Part shown: one piece after another, positions 19,005-29,887 of the stretch
Layout of the letters: each line of letters opens with the position of its first letter
Position numbering within the stretch: position 1 is the stretch's first letter
Source of the DNA: JBBSBL01 sp963735885
Lineage (GTDB): Bacteria > Actinomycetota > Thermoleophilia > Solirubrobacterales > Solirubrobacteraceae
Length of the DNA stretch: 64,000 nucleotides
Direction of reading: 5' to 3'
Assembly (NCBI GenBank): GCA_963735885.1
Contig: CAVTMP010000007.1
Span: forward strand, 1-64,000
Position numbers and translations under genes: made by a program
Notes under the pieces: model-generated
Databases searched by the model: none
Told to the model about the DNA's origin: nothing
Seen by the model: the letters and a program-made list of their open reading frames with translations, nothing else

Positions 19005-21686
19005 ATGTCGCGTGCTGGAATGAGAGCAATTCGCCGTTTCGCCGATGACGACTGCGATCGCCGGTGTCGCTCTCGCGACCGGGTTCGTCGCCCACGCTCA
19101 AGACGAACCGCCGGCCGAGAACATGTGTATTCAGTGTCATGGCACCGAGGATATTTGGGATGCCAAGACGCGGCACTTGTTCGTGACGGCGGCGAGCCTG
19201 GCAGCGGACATTCATTGGCAAAAAGGAATCCGCTGCCAGGATTGTCACGGTGGGGACGCCACCACCACCGACTTGCGCACGGCCCACGCCATCGAGGATG
19301 GCTTCCGCAAAATCGAGACGCCGGCAGACGTGCCGAAATTCTGTGGCCACTGCCATTCCGATGGCGAGTACATGAAGAAGTTCCGGCCGGATGCCCCACT
19401 CGATATCGTCGACAAGTTCTGGGCCAGCACGCACGGTCAGGATCTCAAGAAGCTGGCGGAGGAGCAACGGAAGGTCGCCGCACCGCCGCCCGATAGCGCC
19501 AGACGCGTGCAGCCCCCCCCGCCGATGCGCCTGGTGATGCGGCTTCTCCGACAGAAGTGCCTGACCATCGCCGTGCGCCATCTGCCGACGTACCAGGACG
19601 CTACGGCACCTTCTGCCCAGGAGCCACCAGGCTCTGAGTCGCCGGCACAGGCGCCGGATACGGTCGCGACTGCCGGCTGACGTCCCGAAAGATGCCGACG
19701 TGCCGGGGAATGTCCCGAACGACACGGTGCCACCCGCTGAGGCCCCGCCCGCGGCGCAGCCAGTGGCCGAGGCGCCACATGCGGCCAGACTACCCGCGGC
19801 CAGCTGTGTTTCCTGTCATCCGAAGCATCAGATGCTGCCCAGCTCTGATCCGCGCTCGGCGCTCAATAGCCGCCATCTCGCCGAGACTTGTGGCGTTTGC
19901 CATGTTGATCAGCTGGTTGCTCTGCGACGTAGCGTGCACGCCAAGGCGGGCGACAAGAACGATGCGGGTGCAGGCACGTTGCTCGATTGCACTAAGTGCC
20001 ACGGTCGTGACGCGCACGGGATGCGACCCGTGAAGGATCCGTCGTCGCCGGTCTTTCTCGACCATCAAGTGCAGGTTTGTGGCGACTGCCATAAGCGTTA
20101 TCTCGCGACGTATCAGCAAAGCGTGCATGGGCAGGGCTTGGAACAAGGCGGGTCTCGTCTGGTCACCGCTGTGTGCGCGAATTGCCACGGTGCTCACGAT
20201 ATTCTGTATGCGGCGGATCAACGCTCCACTTTACATCCGTCGAATGTGGCAGCGAGTTGTGGCAAGTGCCATCATTTCCTGGCTGAGCGTTTGGCGCAGA
20301 GTGTGCATGGCGACAAGGCGGGGGCCGGGCACCTGGCAGACCGGATGGCTCCTGGTGGCCAACAAAGTCGCAAGCCCAGCTGTACCGACTGTCATGAGGG
20401 ACACGACCAGCTACATACCAGGCTCACCCGAGTTCCGTGCTGAGTTGCCCAGTCGCTGCGGCAACTGCCATGCTGGACTGGCAGACCGGTACCGCTTGAG
20501 TCTGCACGGTGAACTGACCGCGTTTGGTTATCTGCCAGCGGCGGAGTGTGCCGACTGCCACGGCGCGCACGACGTGCGGCGGTTGAGCGACCCCGCATCG
20601 CCTCTTGCGCCCGGTCAGCGCGTCGAAACGTGTCGGAAGTGCCACAGCCAACGCCGTGGCGAACTTCGCCCAGTTTGATCCCCACGCCAGCTACAAGGAT
20701 GCGCAAGGTTATCCCGTGTTGCACTACACTTACCACTGGCTGGAGACGATCATCTACCTGCTCGTGGGCCTGTTTGCGCTGCACATGTTCTTCTGGTTCG
20801 TGCGGTCGTTCATTCATGCGCGCTGGCACGGGCGTGATCGTCCGTGCGTGGCCGAGAGTCGTGCGATCACCAGTTTCGTGAGCGTCGACAGGGTGATCTA
20901 CCCACTCTTGATCGTGTCGTTCGTGGGGTTGGTTGTTACCGGATTGCCTTTGAAGTACGGCAGCTATCCCTGGGCTCGGCGACTCGCCGGCGTGGTAGGA
21001 GGATTTCCAGACGACGAGCATCTGGCACCGTTCGTTCGCGGTGCTGCTCCTGGTGGCGTGCGCGGTCCACCTCGCGTGGATTGTGACGGTACGTTGTTCA
21101 CCGTCGCCGGCAGGGTCTGGGCTGGGGAGCACTGCTGTGGGGACCGGATTCACCCGTACCGAACCGCCGTGACGTGCGTGATTTCCTGCACATGATTCGC
21201 TGGTTCATCGGCCTGGGCAGAAAGCCGAAGTTCGAGCGCTGGACGTACTGGGAGAAGATTGACTACTGGGCCGTGTACGCCGCGATGGCGTTGGTCGGGA
21301 TCTCGGGGTTGATGCTGTGGTTTCCCAATTTCTTCTGCTTGATCCTGCCCGGCACGTGTTGAATCTGGCCAAGGTCTTGCACTGCCGAGATCGCTTTGAT
21401 GGCGGCCGGTTTCGTGTTCATGATTCACGTGTTTAACACGCATCTGCGTCCGGAGAAGTTTCCACTCGACGTGTCGTGGTTCACCGGTGTAGTCAGTGAA
21501 GCGCACTTGATCAAGAGCCGGCCCGATTTCCTGCGCCGCATGCAAGCGGAGGGGAAGCTGGCTGCGTTGCGGACTGTCGCACCGCCACGGAACCAGTTGC
21601 GGCGAATATTCGTGCAGGCGTTCTGCTTGCTGGGTGTCGGGTTGTGCGTGCTGGCCGTAGTGGTACTGGTCAGCCTGAGTAAGTAG
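19005..21686 (+). CDS. 13-heme cytochrome c fused to membrane cytochrome b domain, copy A (multiply frameshifted)
   Basis: After a signal peptide (AIAGVALATGFVAHAQ) there are 13 CxxCH motifs in order: CIQCH, CQDCH, CGHCH, CVSCH, CGVCH, CTKCH, CGDCH, CANCH, CGKCH, CTDCH, CGNCH, CADCH, CRKCH. A Pro/Ala-rich linker (about 19,470-19,780) separates heme 3 from heme 4. The C-terminal third is a b561/hydrogenase-type membrane domain: HYTYHWLETIIYLLVGLFAL, VDRVIYPLLIVSFVGLVVTG, IWHRSFAVLLLVA, WYWEK-like WTYWEKIDYW, then FVFMIHVFNTHLRPEKFP and a last helix. Six or more single-base shifts break it. The restored protein has about 890 residues. It should pass electrons between membrane quinone and a periplasmic heme wire. 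Confidence 0.82.
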
Positions 21687-21702
21687 GAATCAGGGGTCTG
21701 CC

Positions 21703-23228
21703 ATGAGCACTACACCCGAACTTCCCCCCGACGATCCGCAGAGGGACTCGTTGTACATTCCCGAGGAACCAGCCGAGGAACCGCTGAATCTCGCTGCGAT
21801 CCTGTCGCGCCTGAAGAGGTTTTTCTGGCAAACGTTGGCGTTGCTCGGTATCTGCCTGCTGCTGGCCACGGCCGGCACAGGCGCCACCGCCTGGTACACG
21901 TCGCGCTCGCAGTTCTGCAATTCGTGCCACATCATGGAACCGTATTACACGTCGTGGCAGCGAATCGTCGCACAAGGATGTGAGCTGCATCAAGTGCCAC
22001 TTTCCTCCGGGCGTGGGGGAGAAAGTGCGCGGCAAGGTGCTGGGACTGGTCCAACTCGCCAAGTACGTGACACAGACTCAGGGACCGCGACCGACGGCCG
22101 AGATTCCCGATGAAAGCTGTTTGCGGTCGGGATGCCACGAAACACGCCTGCTGTCGGGCCGAGTCGATTACGAGGGCATTGCGTTTGATCACGCCAAGCA
22201 CCTTCTGCGCAGCGACGGCCAGCTCACGCGCGGCATGGAGCTGCGGTGCACGAGTTGTCACAGCCAGATTGTGCAGGGCGAACATATGACGGTCACCAGT
22301 TCGACTTGCTTCCTCTGCCATTTCAAGAACGGTTATCTCAACGAAGGCTTGGGAGCTTGCACCCGCTGCCATCAAATCCCCACCACCGAATTCGACTTGG
22401 GTGGCGGCGTGAAATTCCATCATGATTTGGCGTTTGAGAAGGGTATCGATTGCGCGAGTTGCCACGCGGACCTGATCCGCGGCAATGGCGAAGTGCCGCG
22501 TGAGCGCTGTACGGTCTGCCACAATCGGGAGAACGATCTACAGAGGCTCACGGACAAAGACTTCTTGCACAAGACGCACGTCACCGACCACAAGGTCGAC
22601 TGCATGTCATGTCACCTCGGCGTGAATCACTCGCTGGATCCCAACAAGATCGCCACCGCTGCGTCGCAATGCACGGCTTGCCATCCGAACGAGCATCAGC
22701 AGCAAGTGGCCATGCTCCAGGGCAGCGGCGCCAAACTCATTCCTCCGCACCCCAGCAACATGACGGCCGCACGGATTGCCTGTTTTACGTGTCATCAAGA
22801 GAAGGAAGTTTCTCCGGCCGGCACCGTGCTGCTGAAGGCCTCCCTCGCCACATGCGTCGGGTGCCATGCCCAGAGTGAGATCGAGGGACTCAAGACATAC
22901 CACGAGCAAATGAAGGAGTTGCTGACCAGCCTGGAAGCCGAGGTGGAACGCATCCAGACAGCACTCTCGGAAGCCACGCTCGAGCCGCAGGACCAAACGA
23001 GTCTGTCGCAACGCCTGCAGGATGTGCAGCACGATGTCCGCTTCTTGCATGCAGGGAATGACATTCACAATAGCCACTATGCCAGCGAGTTGGTCACGAA
23101 ACTGCTGGATGAGATGACGGCGATGTGCACCCAACTGCAGATTGACGTGCCTGCCGTACAACTCCCCGAGAGGCCAGCTCCGTGCCGCCAGTCCGCCCGC
23201 CCGCTCAGACGCCACCGGCAAGGAATAG
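21703..23228 (+). CDS. NapC/NrfH-anchored dodecaheme cytochrome (frameshifted)
   Basis: A hydrophilic N-terminus precedes one helix (TLALLGICLLLATAGTG) and the NapC/NrfH-type motif FCNSCHIMEPYYTSW. After an indel near 21,975, CIKCHFPPGVGEK follows, then ten more motifs: CLRSGCH (a CX4CH), CTSCH, CFLCH, CTRCH, CASCH, CTVCH, CMSCH, CTACH, CFTCH, CVGCH. A helical C-terminal tail (HEQMKELLTSLEAEVERIQ) has no hemes. The predicted true stop is the TAG at 23,226 after another shift. The frame as read continues to 23,317. NapC-family anchors oxidise menaquinol, so this is a second membrane entry point for electrons between the two 13-heme/b proteins. Confidence 0.82.
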
Positions 23229-23234
23229 TCACCC

Positions 23235-25662
23235 GTGAAACACGCAGCGATTTGTCGTTCCGCCTGGTTGATCGTCGTGCTCATGTACTGCGCGACCGCG
23301 GTGCAAGCCCAGGATGAAAAAGCCACCGAGTCTGCCAGCGTTGAACCGGCTAGCGACCGAGCCGGCTGCCGGCGAATCCGACGTGGCCGAGCCCGCGCCT
23401 GCGGAACCTGCCCAGGTGAGCCTGGACGAGAACCAGTGCGTTTTGTGCCACGGCACGGAGGAGCTCTGGGACGCGAAGACGAAGCACTTGTTCGTGCGCC
23501 GAAGATCTGGCCAATGACATCCACTGGAAGAAGGGTATTCACTGCCAGGTTGCCACGGCGGCAATGCGCAGACCACCGATTTGCGCACGGCGCACGCCAT
23601 CGAAGACGGCTTCCGGAAGATCGACAAGCGGTCGGACGAGCCCGCTTTCTGCGGGCACTGCCATGCGAATCCGGATTACTTGAAGTCCGTGAACTCCGAC
23701 AGTCCCGCCACGGTGGTCAGTGACTTCCTCGGCCAGCGTCCATGGCCAGAACCTGCAGCAGGTTGGGGATGAGAAGTCGGCCTCCTGCACGTCCTGTCAC
23801 ACGCGGCATGCGATGCGCACGAAGGATGATCCCGAGTCCTCGGTTCATCCGCAAATGCTCATCAATACGTGCGGCCACTGCCACGACGAATCGCGGCAGA
23901 AATTGCTGGCGAGCGATCACCGGACTGCCGCAGGCACGAAGAACGCGGAGGGAGTCGCCGGCGCACGGGGTTGCCGAGCGTGCCACACGGAAGATCCGCA
24001 TCAGATGCGCGCCGTGCACGATATGGATTCACCCGTGTTCGTCCAGAACCAGGTCGAGACCTGTGGGTACTGTCACGAAAAGGCCTGGAACGAGTATCGG
24101 ACCAGCGTGCATGGGCAGGGACTGGAGAAGGCGGGTCTCATCACGACCGCTGTGTGTGCCAACTGCCACGGGGCCCACGAAATGCGCAGCGCCGAGAACC
24201 CGGAATCGCGGCTCAACAAGACGCGCGTGGCGGACACGTGTGGTGCCTGCCACCGATTTATCGAAGACCGCCTGGTGGCGCAGTGTCCACGGCACGGGCA
24301 ACGGACCAGGCGGGGCGACGGAGCGGTCGGCACCGGGCGGGACGATTCACCGCAAGCCGAGTTGCACTGACTGTCACGTGGGCCACGACCTGCCCGATCC
24401 GCGTTCGGCGGCCTTTCGCAATCGGGAGCCGGATCGCTGCGGGAATTGCCACGCGGATCTGTATGCGCGGTACGGCATGAGCATGCACGGCGCGCTGACG
24501 AATCTCGGCTATACCGAAGGCGCGAAGTGCTCCGACTGCCACGGTGCACACGACATCCTGCCGCTGTCGGACCCGAATTCGCAGATGGCGCCGGGGCATC
24601 GTCTGACGACCTGCTCGAGATGCCACGCCAACATGGCGCCGAATCTGGCCAGTTTCGACCCGCATGCGGATCATCATGACGCGGCGCGGTCACCGTTGGT
24701 GTTCTGGGTATACCGGGGAGTGCTGACCTTCATCATCGTGGTGTTCGGTTTCTTCGGCGTGCACGCCGTATGCTGGTTCGTGCGCGGCCTGTTTGACGTG
24801 CGACGGCACGGACGGCCCAAGCAACTTGCGCCTAATGAGGCCGGGTACCTGCGGTTCCGACCGTTCCACCGCGTCGCACATACCGTGATGGTCGTGTCGT
24901 TCCTGGGGTTGGCGCTGACCGGGTTGCCGTTGAAGTTCAGCGACTATCTCTGGGCCAAATGGTTGGCTGCCTTGTTGGGAGGGTTTGCCTCGACGGGCAT
25001 CTGGCATCGCGTCTTCGCCCTCACGATGTTCGGCTGTTTCTTCGCGTACGTGCTGCTGATCACGGGAGACTACTTCGCCAGACGCAGGCAGGGGCGTGCA
25101 CGCAGAGAAGTGCTGTTTGGTCCCGATTCCCCCCTGCCGAATCTCCGCGATGCGAGAGATCTGGGGGCCATGGTCCGCTGGTTTGTGGGACGCGGTCCCA
25201 AGCCTACGTTTGAGCGGTGGGCGTACTGGGAGAAGTTTGATTTCTTCGGCGCCACGTCGGACACGATCCTGATCGGCTGCACCGGACTCATCCTCTGGTT
25301 TCCGAACTGGTTCTGCACGTTTCTGCCCGGTGAGGCGGTGAACGTGGCCAAGGTGGTGCACTCGACCCTGGCGCTACTGGCCACGGGATTCGTGTTTGCC
25401 ATTCATTTCTTTGGCACGCACTTCCGGCCCGACAAGTTCCCCATGGACGTCTCGGTACTCACCGGCGTCGTGAGTGAAGAGGAAATGCGGCATGAACGGC
25501 CGGAAATGCTCGAGAGACTGCGCCTGAGGGCCGTCTGGAAGAACTGTGCGTGACGGCGCCGTCCCGCGCCAAGTTGTGCGGCGTTCGGACCGGCGGATTG
25601 ATCGCGCTGTTGCTGGGACTGGCCGCGCTGGCCGGCATTGTCTGGTCGCTGCTGCGATGTAG
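23235..25662 (+). CDS. 13-heme cytochrome c fused to membrane cytochrome b domain, copy B (multiply frameshifted)
   Basis: A paralogue of the gene at 19,005. It has a GTG start with an AAGGAA site and a signal peptide (WLIVVLMYCATAVQAQ). Motifs in order: CVLCH, CQGCH (restored across an indel near 23,550), CGHCH, CTSCH, CGHCH, CRACH, CGYCH, CANCH, CGACH, CTDCH, CGNCH, CSDCH, CSRCH. The long Pro-rich linker of copy A is missing. The membrane part from 24,690 is cleanly readable: FFGVHAVCWFVRGLF, FHRVAHTVMVVSFLGLALTG, IWHRVFALTMFGCFFAYVLL, VVHSTLALLATGFVFAIHFF, THFRPDKFPMD. The last helix (GLIALLLGLAALAGIVW) is in another frame after 25,553. The histidines in these helices suit b-heme ligation. 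Confidence 0.83.
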
Positions 25663-25674
25663 GGTTCGACGCTT

Positions 25675-27332
25675 ATGTTTCCCGTGGGTCTGCGTCTGCG
25701 GCTGGTCGTGCCTCTGGCGTGGGTACTGATTGCCTACGGCGCGTTCTACACCTATTTCACGACGCAGACGCAGCGCTCGGAAATCATGGCCGAAGCGACG
25801 GTCAGCACACTTCGGCTGGCCAATACCGTCCGCCGCAGCACACGCTATGCGATGTTGCAGTCGCGTCGTGAAGACGTGCATCGGACGATCGAGGAGATCG
25901 GCCAACAACCGGGCATGGAGCATGTGCGGATCTTCAACAAGGAGGGTGTCATCGTCTACTCGTCGAACGGCCAGGAAATCAACCGGGTCGTGGATCGGAC
26001 TGCGGAAGGCTGTAACCAGTGTCACGATTCCGAGCAGCCGTTGACAACGCTCGAGACACCCAAACGATCGCGGGTGTATGATTCGCCGAACGGTTATCGC
26101 ACGCTGGCAGCGATTGAAGTGATCTACAACGAGCCGTCCTGCTGGAATGCGGCGTGCCACGCTCACCAGCAGGCACAGAAGCTGCTGGGTGTGATTGACG
26201 TCGGCGTGTCCCTCGAGGACGCGGATCAGCGCGTAGCGCGAACCACACACGAAACGATCATCTGGGGCATCATTTCGACGTGCATCGTGTGCGGACTGGG
26301 CACGCTCCTGGTTCACCGACTGCGTGAATCGCCCCGTGCAACGCTTGTTGGAGAGCACGCAGCGCGTGGCCAGCGGCGACCTCGACGTTACCATCCCGGT
26401 CACCAGCGACGATGAAATCGGGCAATTGACCCGCTCTTTTGTCGAGATGACCGAGAAGCTCAAGAGCGCACAGCGAGAACTGCAGGTTTGGGCCCAGAAA
26501 CTCGCGCAGGAAGTCGAGAACAAGACACGCGAGCTGCAGAGCGCGCAGACGCAAATCATACGATCGGAGAAGTTGTCGTCAGTCGGCTTGTTGGCGGCAG
26601 GCGTGGCCCACGAACTGAACAGTCCACTGACGGGGATCTTGACCTTCGCCCACATCCTGGCCAAACACATGCCGGACGGCTCGGACGAACAACATCAACT
26701 GCGGATCATCGCGAAACAGGCAGAGCGTTGTGCCACCATTATTCGCCAGTTGCTGGATTTGTCCCGCGAGCGACGTCCGGAGAAGGCGACTCCATGATCT
26801 GCACGGGATCCTGGAACAGTCGATTGCGTTGGTCGAGCACCAGCCGCGTTTCGTGCAATCGAGATCAGCCGCGACTTTGATCGTTCCAGCACGAACATCC
26901 TGGCCGATGCCGGACAGTTGCAGCAAGTCTTTGTGAACCTGCTCGTGAACGCGAGCGAAGCCATGCCGAACGGCGGTCGACCTGACGATTCGGACGCGCC
27001 GCATGGCGGCTGGCCAGGTGTCGCAGCCGGGTTGCCCCGGCGATGCAGTCCAGATCGTGTTGAGCGACACGGGCGTTGGTATTCCCCCCGAGAACATCGG
27101 GAAGATATTCGATCCGTTCTTCACGTCCAAGGATGTGGGACAAGGCACCGGACTGGGACTGGCGATCACGCACGGAATCATCGAGGCGCATGGAGGCAGC
27201 ATCACGGTGGACAGCATTCCGGGCGAAGGTGCAACGTTCACGATCACGATGCCGCTGGATAACACCGACAACCTGTTCGTAAGGATGATGCAGCGAGGTC
27301 AATGTGAAACACGGGACGATCCTGGTGGTTGA
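25675..27332 (+). CDS. membrane histidine kinase with two heme-binding motifs in the sensor domain (frameshifted)
   Basis: One N-terminal helix (LVVPLAWVLIAYGAFYTYF) is followed by an extracytoplasmic domain holding CNQCH at about residue 121 and CWNAACH (CX4CH) about 40 residues later. A second helix (IIWGIISTCIVCGLGTLLV), a HAMP domain (NRPVQRLLESTQRVASGDL) and a coiled coil follow. The phospho-acceptor box is VAHELNSPLTGI. The ATPase domain shows LLVNASEAMPNGG, SDTGVGIPPE, FDPFFTSKD and GTGLGLAITHG. Shifts occur near 26,325, 26,790, 26,850 and 26,980. It lies just after the cytochrome genes and just before its response regulator. The sensor probably reads heme redox state or a gas ligand. 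Confidence 0.85.
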
Positions 27333-28717
27333 TGATGAGGAGGTTGTGTGCGCGAGCTGCGCACTGCTGTTCGCCGAACAAGGTCACGAGGTCAGTACGA
27401 GCCAAGACGCCCACCAGGGACTCGCCATGGCCCAGGAGCACGCATATGACGTGATCCTCGTTGATCTCAAAATGCCCGTGCTCGACGGCATGTCGTTCTT
27501 GCGCGATCAAAGACCTGCGACCGGACACGGAAGTGATCGTCATGACCGGCTTTGCCGAAATCGCCACTGCCGTGGAGGCAATCAAACTCGGTGCGTTCGA
27601 TTACATTCCCAAGCCGTTTAACCCTGATCAGCTGGTGATCGCCACGGACAAGGCGCTCAATGCCCGCGAGATGCGGGCCGAAAACCGCTACCTCCGGCGG
27701 GAACTGCAGGCCCGCTACAAGTTCGAAACGATTGTCGGAAATAGCGCCGCGATGCGGGCGGTCTACGACCTGATCGAGCATGTCAGCAATAGCGGTGTCA
27801 CGGTGCTGATTCGCGGCGAGAGTGGTACGGGCAAGGAGCTCGTGGCGCGTGCCATCCACTTCAATAGTCCCCGCAAGAGCCGGCGATTCGTCGCCGTCGA
27901 TTGCGGAGCACTTCACGAAAACCTGCTCGAAAGCGAACTGTTTGGACACGTACAAGGCGCCTTTACCGGTGCCACATCGACCAAGAAGGGGCTCTTTGAA
28001 GTGGCCGATGGCGGGACGCTCTTCCTCGATGAAATCGGACACACGTCCCTCGCGCTCCAGGCCAAACTGCTCCGCGTGCTGCAAGAGCGTCTCTATACGC
28101 CGGTCGGCGACACGCGAGAACGAAAAACGGACATGCGACTCATCGCCGCCACCAACAAGGATCTCGACGCAATGGTGGCTGACGGGACTTTCCGTCAAGA
28201 ACTGTTCTACCGCATCAATATCGTGCCCATTCTGCTGCCGCCGCTTCGCCAACGACGCGACGACATCCCGGTCCTGGCCCTGCACTTCCTCAAGAGATTT
28301 CGTGAAGAAACCCGACAGGACGTTCCGGAAATCTCCCCGGAAGCCCAGCAACTGTTGATGGACTACGCATGGCCCGGCAACGTGCGGGAACTCGAAAATG
28401 CCATGCAGCGGATCAGTCTGTTAAGTTCGGCGCCCGTCGTCGGTCCGGCCCAGTTGCCTGTGGAAGTCCGCCAGGCACCGCTGGCGCTATTGATGACGGT
28501 GCCCCGGACAAGCCAGGAACTCAAAGAGCAGAAACGCGCCGTGCGCGAGAAGTCAGTCGAGGAAATCGAACGTCGTTTCGTCCTGGAAGCGCTTGAGCGA
28601 CACGACTGGAACGTGTCGCGCGCCGCCACGGAAGTCGATATGCAACGATCCAACTTTCAGGCCCTGATGCGGCGTCATCACATTGCGAAACCACGTGCTA
28701 AGGGAGATAGCGACTAA
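27304..28717 (+). CDS. NtrC-type sigma-54-dependent response regulator (frameshifted once)
   Basis: Receiver: TILVVDDEEVV, phospho-acceptor Asp in VILVDLKMPVLDG, Lys in YIPKPFNPDQL. An indel near 27,511 separates it from the rest. The AAA domain has GESGTGKELVARAIH, ELFGHVQGAFTGA with the sigma-54 contact loop GAFTGA, and the Walker B GGTLFLDEIG. The Fis-type helix-turn-helix at the end reads NVSRAATEVDMQRSNFQALM. The restored length is about 470 residues. It starts inside the end of the kinase gene, so the two form a pair. Its targets are probably the surrounding cytochrome operons, although I could not find a convincing sigma-54 promoter. Confidence 0.92.
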
Positions 28718-29068
28718 CCTGTTAGGGTGCATGTTTTCTGACGACGATGCATAGTCCGTATGTGCAGTCGCCGCGCGTTTTCGTCGACACAACCCAGCCA
28801 AACCTCGATCGCCTCGGTGCTGCCACTCCGCCACCGTGCGTCTCGTCCCGACACTGTACAAGCCGCAAGTATCTGTGACCGCAGCAGTTGCAGCTAGCTA
28901 ATCAAGAACGCCTCTGAATTGGTGGTCGCCACGGCAGCGGCTGTGATTGCTCCCCGTCTGAGGGTAGCGCAGGTCGGCTATGTCGCGTGGACAGAGTCAG
29001 GATTAGCGACTGGTTTGAAAGCGTAGAGACGTTGGACTACTGGTCCTTCGCGAGACTGCCGTCCGGAA
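28718..29068. other. intergenic region, nothing recognised
   Basis: About 350 bases between the NtrC-type regulator and the next receiver gene. Short ORFs only. No repeats, hairpins or promoters I can defend. Confidence 0.4.
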
Positions 29069-29083
29069 ATGAAAGGTGCAAAG

Positions 29084-29671
29084 ATGGTTGCCGCGTTGAA
29101 ACGAGTGCTGGTTGTCGATGACGAGGAGATCGTTCGCGAAAGCTACAAGTTGGCGCTGACGGATGCGGGCTACGAGGTGCGCGCCGTGCCGAACGGTCGG
29201 GAGGCGATCCAAGCGTGTCGCAACGAGCATTTTGATGTGATGTTGGCGGACATTCGCATGCCGGACATGGACGGCCTGGAAGTATCGCGGGTGATTGCTC
29301 GCGAATTCCCCGACGTGCGTGTGATCGTGATCACGGGATACCCCAGTCCCGAATCTGCCGCACGGGCTCGGAAGCTGGGTGTGTCCGATTATCTCCAGAA
29401 GCCGGTGGCGCCAGATCGCCTGAGTGCAGCGACGGCCGCTGCATTAGCGCGTCCCGTGGAGCGTGTGCACGACGAAGGATGCGTCTGCGGCGTGGGACGC
29501 CAGCAGCTGGCTCAGCAATCTGTGCGGTCTCCAGCCGCCACCCCGCAACGCGTCGCGTCTGACGTGTCTTCCCCGGTCCCGGTTGCCGCGCGCAGCGGCA
29601 ACGCGTCGGTCGCCGCTGTCAGGACATCAGTCCTTACACGGCGTTTCTGGTCCTGCTCGGTTCGCCGTTAA
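29084..29671 (+). CDS. single-domain response regulator (CheY-like receiver)
   Basis: MVAALKRVLVVDDEEIVRES starts an intact receiver, with phospho-acceptor Asp56 in MLADIRMPDMDG, ITGYPSPESA and Lys in YLQKPVAPDRL. The second ATG (29,084) is preferred to the one at 29,069 because GAAAGGTG sits six bases before it. After about 125 residues the sequence loses domain character (Ala/Val/Arg-rich, ending near 29,671), so the real end may be earlier or shifted. There is no output domain. It is probably a phosphorelay partner of the nearby heme kinase. Confidence 0.8.
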   Translation: MVAALKRVLVVDDEEIVRESYKLALTDAGYEVRAVPNGREAIQACRNEHFDVMLADIRMPDMDGLEVSRVIAREFPDVRVIVITGYPSPESAARARKLGVSDYLQKPVAPDRLSAATAAALARPVERVHDEGCVCGVGRQQLAQQSVRSPAATPQRVASDVSSPVPVAARSGNASVAAVRTSVLTRRFWSCSVRR

Positions 29672-29775
29672 TTGGGCTGGCCTACTTCCTGCTCTTCCCG
29701 TTTGTGGCGAGCGCGATCGCAGTCACGGTCCTCGGCAAAGAAATCGCCAAGCATCATTGGCGGAGCACAGAGTGA
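29612..29775 (+). other. small hydrophobic coding remnant downstream of the receiver
   Basis: In a frame different from the receiver, the segment SPYTAFLVLLGSPLIGLAYF then LLFPFVASAIAVTVLGKEIA forms two membrane helices and ends HHWRSTE before a TGA at 29,773. No start codon is visible in that frame, so either the 5' part is shifted or the receiver gene really continues into it. I do not recognise the family. Confidence 0.4.
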
Positions 29776-29887
29776 GGACTTGCGGTCGAACGGCGTGAAT
29801 CCCATGCTGCGACCAGGACCCGTGCGGCGTTGCCCTCCACGAGCCCTGGTCAACGGACACGTCATGTGGTGCTGCGTTCGCTATGTC

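Noticed and set aside
18468..28717. Anammox-type hydrazine or nitrite-reduction cluster
   Set aside because: No hydrazine synthase, HAO-type octaheme or nitrite reductase signature was found. The heme proteins lack the expected catalytic motifs.
28718..29068. Small RNA between the two regulator genes
   Set aside because: No promoter, stem-loop or terminator could be defended.
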